Positions 16,597 through 24,822 of a DNA stretch of 64,000 nucleotides are shown one piece after another. The notes under the pieces were generated by a model. It did not search any database. It was not told where the DNA came from and saw only the letters and a program-made list of their open reading frames with translations. The stretch is from Methanosarcina barkeri MS (GTDB lineage Archaea > Halobacteriota > Methanosarcinia > Methanosarcinales > Methanosarcinaceae), in assembly GCF_000970025.1 (NCBI RefSeq), contig NZ_CP009528.1:2901168-2965167 (forward strand). Direction: 5' to 3'. Numbering within the stretch: the stretch's first letter is position 1; each line of letters starts with the position of its first letter. The position numbers were made by a program, and so were the translations under genes.

Positions 16597-19377
16597 TTAC
16601 CACTTTTTTGATTTTTTACTTTTCAAGTAGATTTTCATTATTTCATTTAACCTAAGCCCAACGCCATAAAAGTTGGGTTCAGCCATAACAATTTTGTTTA
16701 ATTTTTCCAGCAGAGTATCTTCAGTATCAGATTCTTCTTCTATTTCTTGTAATTTTCGAAGTATTTTCAGTATTTCATTCCCATTGCTTCCATTCATTTC
16801 TGCTATTCGCAGTATTTCTTCCAGTAGTGCTCTCTCGTTACTTCTATTAATTACTGTTCCAAGAAGATCACTTACATTATATTCATCATCAGAGCCATCG
16901 GGCATATAAGTTTCACGTCCTTTTAACTCCAGTTTGATTAAGTGATCATAGCTTACAGTCACTTCTGGATTATCAGGCAATGGAATTTTTTCTATTGCTT
17001 TTAATTTTTCGAAACTATTGTTTATTTCCCGAAACATCTGTAGGATAACTGAGAAATAGTCCCTTCTTTGGTTCCCATTTACGTAAATGCTTATTCTCTT
17101 TGCTTCAATGTCTGCTCTGATCACCGCAGTAGAATGGTAACCTTTGTTCTCCAGAACCACACCTGTGCGCCAGCGCAGATCATCTTTTATATCCCTATTC
17201 ATCTTTACGATGAAACGTGGCATTACCGAAGGAGGAAGAAAATCATAGTCTATTACAAACCTTAGAGTTCCTTCGTAATCAAATTCAAAATCAGGTTCCT
17301 GAATTTCCAGCGAGGCAGGAAGGAGAACAGTGTTATCATCAAGATCGTAAGATAATTCAAATTTTTTCATCAAACTAACAAAAAAACCATATTGATAGGG
17401 AGGATAACAAAAATCTGCTTCAGTATTCTTCTTTAATATCTCAGGAAGCATGCTGTCAGGTTTTAGAATTCCTTTAGATTCGGCAATTTCCCTTGAGTTA
17501 ACGATTTTATATACAGCATTAGTAACCCATTGAGGTTCTAAAACATATGTATTTAATAGAGGTATGTCTCTGAAATGAAGTATTACACCTAAGTCATGAA
17601 GGAAATCAACAAGGGTGTTCTGTGCTGATTCACTTTTTATTCCTTCTTCATCACACATTGTTTCATATTGTTTATATTCGATGAAATTACAGTGCTCACA
17701 GTCTCCATTGACTTTAGTCGAAGGACAGCTCGGGCATATTTCTTCAAGCCTACTCTTTACATTAAACCAGCTTATAGGCCACTTAATTTCAAGATGTTTA
17801 ACCGTCTTTAATTCATCTTCAAGAATTTTTAGAAATTCCTCAATTCCTTCTCCTGATTTGCAGGATAGCCTGTAAAATCCCCTTATTGACGAATATTTTT
17901 CTCCCAGGAACTTTCTGTTTAGTTCAAAAGCTGGATTTTGATCTATTTTATTAATCACAACTAAAACAGGGGAATCTCCACCGAAATTTTCTATGAGTTT
18001 AAGCCAGTATTCAGGCTTCTCATCTTTTCTTCCATCCAACACCAGAATGTAAAGACTCCTTTTTGACAAAAAGAACTGGTGAGTGGCGTGCATGATTTCT
18101 TGCCCACCAAAATCCCAGAAATTAGCCTTGATTTCTCGATCTCCATTATTTATTGCCAACTTCCTGATATTGATTCCCTGAGTTTGTGACTCATTACCAT
18201 CAACTTCTTCCCCAAAAATTCTCTTCACCAGTGAGGTTTTGCCCGCCTCTCCATCTCCTACCAGCAAAACTTTAACTTCATTTAACGGTTTCTTTTCACC
18301 TTCAAATGACTTGAAATAATTGATAACTGCCTCACGGCCCTGTTTTACAATCTCTATTGGAGGATTTTCAAGAGGATTTCCTTCTAAGAATATTCCTTTT
18401 TCTGCCGAATTACCTTCCCACTCAATATCTATACCTAATTCTAATATTTCTGGCGGCAGCGAACTTAATTGATTATCAGAGAGGATAAGTGTAGTAAGAT
18501 TTTTCAGTTCTGTGATTTCCGGAGGAAACGAAGTCAATTTATTACGAGATATGTCAAGTCTAGTAAGATTTTTCAGTTCTGTGATTTCCGAAGGCAACGA
18601 AGTCAATTCATTACGAGATATGTCAAGTCTAGTAAGATTTTTCAGTTCTGTGATTTCCAGCGGTAACGAAGTCAATTGATTCCAAAACATGTAAAGTGTA
18701 GTAAGACTTTTCAACTCTGTGATTCCCGGCGGCAACGAAGTCAATTGATTCCAAGCCATGTTAAGTGTGATAAGATTTTTCAACTCTGCGATTCCAAGCG
18801 GTAGCGAAATCAATTGATTCCAAGATATATCTAGTGTAGTAAGATTTTTCAACTCTGCGATTCCCGGTGGCAGTGAAGTTAATTGATTTGAAGATATGTT
18901 AAGTATAGTAAGATTTTTCAACTCTGTGATTTCCGATGGCAGTGAAGTTAATTCATTACTAGATATGTTAAGTGTAGTAAGATTTTTCAACTCTGCAATT
19001 TCCGACGGCAATGAAGTTAATCGATTCGAAGAGATGTTAAGTGTAGTAAGATTTTTCAGTTTTGTGATTTCTGGAGGCAACGAAGTCAATTTATTAACGG
19101 ATATTTCAAGTGTAGTAAGATTTTTCAGTTTTGTGATTTCCGGAGGCATCGAAGTCAATTTATTACCAGATACGTTAAGCTTAGTAAGATTTTTCAACTC
19201 TGCGATTTCTGGTGGCAGCAAACTCAATTGATTTGCTGAGATGTCAAGTCTAGTAAGATTTTTGAGTTCTGCGATTTCCGGCGGCAACGAAGTTAGTCTT
19301 TTGGACGAAAGATCAAGTGTAGTCGCGTTACTTTCTTTAGCTTTTAAAATTAGATCTTTGATTTCATTCAGTTCCAT
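16597..19377 (-). CDS. Roco protein: leucine-rich repeats, Roc GTPase, COR domain
   Basis: 926 residues from ATG 19377 (MELNEIKDLIL), preceded by AGGGA. Residues about 24-325 form 13 leucine-rich repeats of exactly 23 residues (LTxLxISxNxLTSLPPEIxELKN). The Roc GTPase (about 365-530) has G1 GDGEAGKTS, G3 DFGGQE and G4 NKID. The COR region follows (about 540-800), with an unusual CPSCPST...CEHC insertion near its start that could hold zinc, and a helical tail. Roco proteins are GTP-regulated dimers that sense through their repeats. No kinase domain is present. The near-identical repeats suggest recent expansion. Partner unknown; a role in signalling or defence is possible but not shown. Confidence 0.9.
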   Translation of the reverse strand: MELNEIKDLILKAKESNATTLDLSSKRLTSLPPEIAELKNLTRLDISANQLSLLPPEIAELKNLTKLNVSGNKLTSMPPEITKLKNLTTLEISVNKLTSLPPEITKLKNLTTLNISSNRLTSLPSEIAELKNLTTLNISSNELTSLPSEITELKNLTILNISSNQLTSLPPGIAELKNLTTLDISWNQLISLPLGIAELKNLITLNMAWNQLTSLPPGITELKSLTTLYMFWNQLTSLPLEITELKNLTRLDISRNELTSLPSEITELKNLTRLDISRNKLTSFPPEITELKNLTTLILSDNQLSSLPPEILELGIDIEWEGNSAEKGIFLEGNPLENPPIEIVKQGREAVINYFKSFEGEKKPLNEVKVLLVGDGEAGKTSLVKRIFGEEVDGNESQTQGINIRKLAINNGDREIKANFWDFGGQEIMHATHQFFLSKRSLYILVLDGRKDEKPEYWLKLIENFGGDSPVLVVINKIDQNPAFELNRKFLGEKYSSIRGFYRLSCKSGEGIEEFLKILEDELKTVKHLEIKWPISWFNVKSRLEEICPSCPSTKVNGDCEHCNFIEYKQYETMCDEEGIKSESAQNTLVDFLHDLGVILHFRDIPLLNTYVLEPQWVTNAVYKIVNSREIAESKGILKPDSMLPEILKKNTEADFCYPPYQYGFFVSLMKKFELSYDLDDNTVLLPASLEIQEPDFEFDYEGTLRFVIDYDFLPPSVMPRFIVKMNRDIKDDLRWRTGVVLENKGYHSTAVIRADIEAKRISIYVNGNQRRDYFSVILQMFREINNSFEKLKAIEKIPLPDNPEVTVSYDHLIKLELKGRETYMPDGSDDEYNVSDLLGTVINRSNERALLEEILRIAEMNGSNGNEILKILRKLQEIEEESDTEDTLLEKLNKIVMAEPNFYGVGLRLNEIMKIYLKSKKSKKW

Positions 19378-19610
19378 CTGAAGTCCCTGCCTAAAGAAAA
19401 ACAATCAAAAGTTCAATAAGTCTTTGAAACCGCAATTATTGAAAATGTATTACATAAAAGGAAAACTGATTCAAAAAATAAAAGTGATTGTCATCTAAAT
19501 AACTTTCGATTTTAATTAATGGTGGAGGAATAGTCGAAAACGATGATGTAAAAAACAGAAAACGGAATTTTGTTAATTTATTATTCCAAAAATTATCCAC
19601 AGCGTGTAAT

Positions 19611-20351
19611 CTAATTTAATGATTTTTCTTTTTTGCCCGAAAGCTCTATAATACGTTGCATCTCATCAGCAGTATTTATATTCGCAAAACTCCTCAATTC
19701 AGGATCAATTTCCCGAATTTCCGAAACCTCAACAAAAACAACATACTTCATTTCAAAAACCGGCGTAAGAACTGAACACCTTCCGTTCTCAAAAGCTTTT
19801 TCAATTTCAGGAATCATTTTTTTTGAATAAACTGCATGTAGAGGCTCAAATTTTCCATCTTCCCGTTTTGGAAGGGCAGCATCATGTCCGCTTGCTTTCT
19901 CAAAAAGCAGGTATACAACCCTGGAATCTACAAAAGGCATATCCCCCGCGCAGACAAAAGAATACTCTGCTCTGGATTCAAGCAGCCCCGCCCGGATGCC
20001 TTCAAGGGGACCGGCGTCTTCCAGAGTATCAAAACAGAAACGGATTTCATGGGCAGAGAATTTTTCAATCACAGATCTGAACTTTTCTTCCTGCTTTTTG
20101 TCCCGGAACGAGATAATAACCTCGTCCACAACCCGGAAAAGGCTTTCCAGCAGGCGCTCAATAATTGTTTTTCCTTCGAATTCGAGAAGGGCTTTTTCGA
20201 CCGTGCCCATCCGCCTGCCCCTGCCGCCTGCCAGCACGACGGCACTTCTGAATTTTGTTTTATCTTCTTCGGGATCCGCTTCTTTAATTTCAGCTTTTAT
20301 TACTTCTGTTTTCCCTGTATCTGTTTTTTTAAAGTTTGTTTTTCCGCCCAT
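19611..20351 (-). CDS. mobA: Molybdenum cofactor guanylyltransferase MobA
   Basis: 246 residues. The nucleotidyltransferase signature LAGGRGRRMGTVEKALLEFEG (about residues 39-60) is followed by DAGPLEGIRAGL and CAGDMPFVD, all typical of MobA, which attaches GMP to molybdopterin. A charged N-terminal stretch of about 34 residues precedes the domain and is unusual; no later in-frame ATG gives a tighter start. The gene lies 58 nt downstream of the mobB-moaE fusion on the same strand, so the two probably form one transcript for cofactor maturation of molybdenum or tungsten enzymes such as formylmethanofuran dehydrogenase. Confidence 0.9.
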   Translation of the reverse strand: MGGKTNFKKTDTGKTEVIKAEIKEADPEEDKTKFRSAVVLAGGRGRRMGTVEKALLEFEGKTIIERLLESLFRVVDEVIISFRDKKQEEKFRSVIEKFSAHEIRFCFDTLEDAGPLEGIRAGLLESRAEYSFVCAGDMPFVDSRVVYLLFEKASGHDAALPKREDGKFEPLHAVYSKKMIPEIEKAFENGRCSVLTPVFEMKYVVFVEVSEIREIDPELRSFANINTADEMQRIIELSGKKEKSLN

Positions 20352-20409
20352 TGAATCATTTCCGGGTTTCTCTATAATTTTTATTTTCCTTTCTGCTCAG
20401 ATCTGTTTT

Positions 20410-21270
20410 TTAATTTTCGTGATGTTCTCTGTCGTGGACCCAGAATTCTTCTTTTTCCGTGAATTCCTTCTTCCAGATAGGAGCTTCGGCTTTTATGCGG
20501 TCTATGGCTTCGCTGAGGGCGGAAAAAAGCTCTCCCCTGTGGGCGGCTGCGACAACAATGTATACTATGTCTTCTCCGGCTTTGATAACGCCTGTTTTAT
20601 GGTGTATCAGGACTTCAAGGATGCCTTCTTTTTGTTTGAGTTCTTCCCGGATCTGGTCAAGAACTTTTGAAGCTTCCGGTTCGTATTTTTCGAATTCAAG
20701 CTTTGAAGTTATCTCGTTTCCGGCCAGTTCGCGGACAATGCCGGTAAATGTACCGATTGCACCTGCTTTTCGGGTTACCGGGTTTTTTCTGACTTTCTTT
20801 ATAAGGGCTTCCAGGGTGTACCGGTCAGGCTGTGCAAGGACTATTCCTACAAGAGAGGCTGTAAGTTCTTCGTGCATATCGATGTCCGACGGCAGCCTGA
20901 AAACTACGTTGGAAACGCCCTGAAGGTCGCCAATTGCAATTTTCGGAAGATTGCTTCCCTTGAACCCCTCTACCACGGCAAAATCAAGCCCCTGGTCGCA
21001 AAGCAGGTCAAGAGCGTCTTCAAGGTTCTGGCCTCTGGAAAAACTGACAAGTTCAGTACCTGTTGCTTCTGTGCCTGTTATTCCTATTACCGTGTCAGCC
21101 CCGGCATCAAAATGCCTGCCTGTATCAGTCTCTGCCGGATTGAGACTCTGCTCACCCATGTGTTTTATTGTGCCCACAGTTCCGAACCCGGAAAGATTCC
21201 GGACAAGGGCTGAAACTACGGATGTCTTACCCGATTTTTTATACCCGACAACTGAAATGACTTTCATCAA
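20410..21270 (-). CDS. MobB-MoaE fusion: GTP-binding adaptor plus molybdopterin synthase large subunit
   Basis: 286 residues. The N-terminal half is MobB: P-loop GYKKSGKTSVV (about residues 9-19), TIKHMG, DTGRHFDAGAD and the VVEGFKG block. From about residue 165 the sequence is MoaE: AGAIGTFTGIVRE, LEFEKYEPEA, LIHHKTGVIKAGEDIVYIVVAAAHRGELF and APIWKKEF, the catalytic lysine region of molybdopterin synthase. It thus joins a step of dithiolene formation with nucleotide attachment. The start is either of two adjacent ATGs. The gene precedes mobA; the divergent radC lies 280 nt away across a tandem repeat array. Confidence 0.92.
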   Translation of the reverse strand: MMKVISVVGYKKSGKTSVVSALVRNLSGFGTVGTIKHMGEQSLNPAETDTGRHFDAGADTVIGITGTEATGTELVSFSRGQNLEDALDLLCDQGLDFAVVEGFKGSNLPKIAIGDLQGVSNVVFRLPSDIDMHEELTASLVGIVLAQPDRYTLEALIKKVRKNPVTRKAGAIGTFTGIVRELAGNEITSKLEFEKYEPEASKVLDQIREELKQKEGILEVLIHHKTGVIKAGEDIVYIVVAAAHRGELFSALSEAIDRIKAEAPIWKKEFTEKEEFWVHDREHHEN

Positions 21271-21383
21271 AGAACGTTATGCACTTTCCTGTATAAGTAA
21301 AGGCTGGCATTTTATTCTTTGTTTAATTTTATAGAGCGTTTTGTGAAGATTCAAATATTGAAACTTTGATATTATCTATAAAG

Positions 21384-21500
21384 AGTTTGATTAACTGTTT
21401 GACTAACTTGCTTGACTAACTTGTTTGACTAACTTGCTTGACTAACTGTTTGACTAACTTGCTTGACTAACTGTTTGACTAAATTGTTTGACTAACTTAA
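21384..21500. repeat. 11-12-bp tandem repeat array between mobB-moaE and radC
   Basis: About ten units of TTGACTAACTTG or TTGACTAACTG follow one another. The array sits in the divergent promoter region only about 50 nt from the radC start. Confidence 0.85.
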
Positions 21501-21551
21501 AATTTGGATTTATACAGAAATTTTCCGTTAATTGGAAATAGGGGGTTGATT

Positions 21552-22241
21552 ATGGAAATAAACAAGGTCAGAATTCAGGATATTCCTGAACAGGAACGCC
21601 CAAGGGAAAGGCTTATTCGAAACGGGCCGGAATCGCTTTCGAACGCAGAACTGCTTGGAGTTGTCCTGAGGACAGGATCAAATAAAGAGAATGTTGTCAG
21701 CCTGTCCAGCCGAATATTTTCAGAATACAGCATCAAGCAGCTCAGTCTTGCAAATGTTTCAAGGCTTATGAAGGTTCATGGAGTAGGAAAGGCCAAAGCT
21801 GCCCAGATAGCTGCAGTTTTCGAACTTGCCCGCCGGCTTGAGACCTTTGTGGAAGAGCCCAAAAGAAAAATCTGCTCCCCAAAGGATGTATATACCTTTA
21901 TGTACCCTAAGATGCGCGAACAAAAAAAAGAAAAATTTATAACACTTTGCCTTGATACAAAAAATCAAATCCTGAAAGAAGAAGTTGTATCCATCGGCAG
22001 CTTGAACGCGAGCATTGTTCATCCGCGTGAGGTTTTCAAGTCCGCCCTTATGGAATCGTCAGCGTCAGTAATCATGGTCCATAATCATCCTTCAGGGGAC
22101 CCAAGCCCTAGCCGAGAAGACATAATGGTCACTGAGAAAATGATAGAAGGAGGAAAACTCCTTGGAATTGATGTGCTTGACCATATTATTATCGGGGAAG
22201 GCAGATACGTGAGCCTCAAAGATGAAGGCTTTGTAAGATAA
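21552..22241 (+). CDS. radC: RadC family JAB/MPN domain protein
   Basis: 229 residues from ATG 21552 (MEINKVRIQDIPEQERPRERL), preceded by a G-run. An N-terminal helix-hairpin-helix part (HGVGKAKAAQIAAVFELARR, about residues 70-95) is followed by the JAB metalloprotease fold with the signature HNHPSGDPSPSREDIMVT (about 178-195). The zinc ligands H-x-H and D are present. Despite the name, the family has no confirmed repair function; many members are linked to mobile DNA. Here it stands alone on the strand, after a repeat array. Confidence 0.92.
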   Translation: MEINKVRIQDIPEQERPRERLIRNGPESLSNAELLGVVLRTGSNKENVVSLSSRIFSEYSIKQLSLANVSRLMKVHGVGKAKAAQIAAVFELARRLETFVEEPKRKICSPKDVYTFMYPKMREQKKEKFITLCLDTKNQILKEEVVSIGSLNASIVHPREVFKSALMESSASVIMVHNHPSGDPSPSREDIMVTEKMIEGGKLLGIDVLDHIIIGEGRYVSLKDEGFVR

Positions 22242-22254
22242 AGTAACTTAAAGA

Positions 22255-22460
22255 CATAAACTCTGAATGTAGAGACTTTCAATGTAGAAGAGTTCAATGT
22301 AGCTAATTCAATGAACTCTCAGTGTAGAAACTCTCAGTGTAGAAGAGTTTAATGTAGAGAATTCGATGAACTCTCAGCGCAGAAACTCTCGGTGCAGAAA
22401 CTCTAAGTGCAGAAACTCTCAGTATAGAAGCGTTCAATATAAAAGGTCTCAACATAGTCA
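22255..22460. repeat. Degenerate tandem repeats downstream of radC
   Basis: Repeats of about 15 bp based on GTAGAAACTCTCAGT, arranged in larger units of about 55 bp (for example near 22286-22340 and 22340-22395). No coding meaning is apparent. Confidence 0.75.
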
Positions 22461-22547
22461 CTTTCTGATCACTTTCCGTAATTGAACAAGAATAAAATAA
22501 CAGGTTGAGAAATACGAAAAAATAGTTGAAAAAAGTTGTTGAAGACT

Positions 22548-23126
22548 ATGAAAGTTATAGGCATTAATGGAAGCCCACGAAAAGACGGCAATACTGCAAT
22601 CCTGATTCAAACCGTATTTGAGGAATTAACAAAAGAAGGCATTGAAACCGAACTTATTCAACTATCTGGAAAAAGCATAGAAGGATGCAAAGCTTGTCGG
22701 GCTTGCCACAAAAACAAAAATAAGCAATGTGTCATTACGGATGATTTTTTTAATGAGTGTTTTGCAAAAATGCTTGCTTCAGACGGAATTATTCTAGGAT
22801 CGCCGGTATATTCAGCTGGTGTGACCTCTCAAATGAAAGCCTTAATTGACAGGGCGAGTATGGTACTTGCAGGAAATCGAGGGCTTTTCAAGCATAAAGT
22901 AGGAGCTTCAGTTGTAGCTGCTCGCCGAGGCGGTGCTATAAGTGCCTTTGATACCCTGAACAATTTTTTACATAGCAAAGAAATGTTTCTGGTAGGGTCA
23001 AGTTACTGGAATATGGCTTACGGAAATGCTATCGGAGAGGTAGAACAGGATCAAGAAGGCATTGATAATATGAAAAATCTTGGCCAAAATATGGCGTGGA
23101 TATTGAAAAAAATTCATAATAGTTGA
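22548..23126 (+). CDS. Isf-type iron-sulfur flavoprotein
   Basis: 192 residues from ATG 22548 (MKVIGINGSPRKDGNTAIL). The N-terminus is the FMN phosphate loop of the NADPH-dependent FMN reductase fold. CKACRACHKNKNKQC (C-x2-C-x2-C-x7-C, about residues 47-61) is the compact [4Fe-4S] motif typical of Isf from Methanosarcina. GSPVYSAGVTSQMKALIDRA forms the flavin and dimer contact. Isf proteins take electrons from ferredoxin and reduce oxygen or peroxide, or act in other redox roles. No operon partner; tandem repeats flank it on both sides. Confidence 0.9.
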   Translation: MKVIGINGSPRKDGNTAILIQTVFEELTKEGIETELIQLSGKSIEGCKACRACHKNKNKQCVITDDFFNECFAKMLASDGIILGSPVYSAGVTSQMKALIDRASMVLAGNRGLFKHKVGASVVAARRGGAISAFDTLNNFLHSKEMFLVGSSYWNMAYGNAIGEVEQDQEGIDNMKNLGQNMAWILKKIHNS

Positions 23127-23676
23127 GCCTAATTGAGCATCTCAAGTGGATTAAATAAGGTTTCAAGGTCTCCTTTAAATTTCCCCATTAAATATCCTAG
23201 ACAAAAGAAGCAAGTAAACCTACCGATAAAAAGATAAATAGTCATTTTATAAAAGTTAGCTCGTATCGAGCGCGAGTGATTTATTAGATTAGAACCTGTG
23301 GACATCTGTTATCAGGAACTATAATCGAATATCAAAATTAAGTTGTTTACATACGATTTATTCTCCAACCAAACCATACTATCGAACTTCACTTATATCG
23401 AACTTTACTTATATCGAACTTTACTTATATCGAACTTTACTTATATCGAGCTTTACTTATATCGAACTTTACTTATATCGAGCTTTACTTATATCGAACT
23501 TTACTTATATCGAACTTTACTTATATCGAACTTTACTTATATCGAACTTTACTTATCGAATTTCATCTCATCGAATTACTAAGATTACGATATCTATATA
23601 TATCTTAAGAGATGGGCATTTCGATTAAACAAATTTCCCTCCCAGTTTCTTATTCCCTAAAAAGGAGGTTTTCTGA
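23127..23676. other. Intergenic with 16-bp repeat array
   Basis: No gene seen. The only frame (23343-23582) is a product of the repeat array at 23383-23572. An AAGGAGG site at 23661-23667 ends the region and serves the next gene. Confidence 0.6.
23383..23572. repeat. 16-bp tandem repeat, about 12 copies
   Basis: Unit TCGAACTTTACTTATA repeated head to tail, with two units having GAGC in place of GAAC and a shorter last unit. The period of 16 is not a multiple of three, so the open frame through it is not a sign of coding. Confidence 0.9.
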
Positions 23677-24663
23677 ATTACAAAACATATAAACGCTTGT
23701 GCACTGGACAGCAGGGATATTGAGGAAGTAATCCTGGATGATCCTTATACTGTGCCTTATAGAGGCATTTATGCTATCTGTGACGCAGCAAATGAGTATG
23801 CAGAGATAATTGAGCACTCCAATTGTTATAGTGGGGCCTGCTGGTCCCTTTACCATTATGCAAAAGCGCCCCTTGTCCTGAAAGCCCGTTCAACCGGAAA
23901 TATGATCCGCTATTTCATGAAAACCGGAACCTCAAACCTGGAACTCAAACCTTCCATCGCTGCCGCAGGTATCGAATCAGTGGTCGTGAAAGGGAATGAG
24001 GTGGAGATCACCTATGCCGGATTAGGAGGCGGAGGTGTTGGCGCAACCCGTTGCAGGGCATTTGCAGACGGAATTCTTCATTATAAGATCTCAGAATCAG
24101 GAGGCGAAAAATGCGCAAAGGGGACGATTGCAGTTCCGCGCAGAGACCGTGTCCTTATAGGCATAGACGACACGGACTCAAAAGACGTAGGAGCCACCTG
24201 GACCCTGACCCACAACATTGCAAGAAAACTGGACTGCCATGAAGCCGTTTATCTTTCACATTCTCTTGTCCAGCTTTTCCCTGTTCCGGAAAAAACCCAG
24301 AACTGCATGTCTACAGTTCTTGAATTCGGCTGTGTGAATGAAAAAGCGAAATCAAGGCTGGTAGAGACTTTCAAAAAAGCGATTAAGAAATACACCGCTT
24401 CATCCCAAACCGGACTGGTTGTCCTTTCAGATTTCTATGCAAAAGGATTATATAAATACAGCAACCGCTGCCGGACTGAAAGGATCTTGAAAGCCGAAGC
24501 TTTGCAGTGCGCTAGAGAAAACGGTGTGGAAGTCCTGCTTGATGGCAACGGAGTAATAGGTGCACTTGCCTCTCTCCCCTGGTTCGGAAGACCTGATGAG
24601 TCCATAATTCCAGGCACTCCGATCAAGCCTCTTGATATCGAGGGGCTTAAAAACAACGTTTAA
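23677..24663 (+). CDS. Methanogenesis marker protein 11 homologue (apparent ATT start)
   Basis: Conserved in methanogens; function not established. The C-terminal half has RVLIGIDDTDSKDVGATWTL and LEFGCVNEKAK, resembling the nucleotide-binding domain of TiaS-like proteins. The N-terminal half includes DDPYTVPYRGIYAICDAANEY. The only ribosome binding site, AAGGAGG at 23661-23667, is nine bases before an ATT at 23677 that opens the frame right after a stop at 23674. Starting at ATT gives 328 residues; the first GTG (23752) gives 303 and has no ribosome binding site. The IorA-like gene follows 160 nt later and may be co-transcribed. Confidence 0.82.
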   Translation: MTKHINACALDSRDIEEVILDDPYTVPYRGIYAICDAANEYAEIIEHSNCYSGACWSLYHYAKAPLVLKARSTGNMIRYFMKTGTSNLELKPSIAAAGIESVVVKGNEVEITYAGLGGGGVGATRCRAFADGILHYKISESGGEKCAKGTIAVPRRDRVLIGIDDTDSKDVGATWTLTHNIARKLDCHEAVYLSHSLVQLFPVPEKTQNCMSTVLEFGCVNEKAKSRLVETFKKAIKKYTASSQTGLVVLSDFYAKGLYKYSNRCRTERILKAEALQCARENGVEVLLDGNGVIGALASLPWFGRPDESIIPGTPIKPLDIEGLKNNV

Positions 24664-24822
24664 GAAATCTAAAAAAACAGGTAAAAAGCAAGGACGCCGA
24701 AATAAAAACCTCAAACCGGATTTGAATTGCTTGAACACTGAGTTCGATGGAACTCAAGTTTCAAACCGGTTTTACGAAACTTTGAGTTCGGCATCTTCTG
24801 AATTCCACAGCGTGGGATCAAT

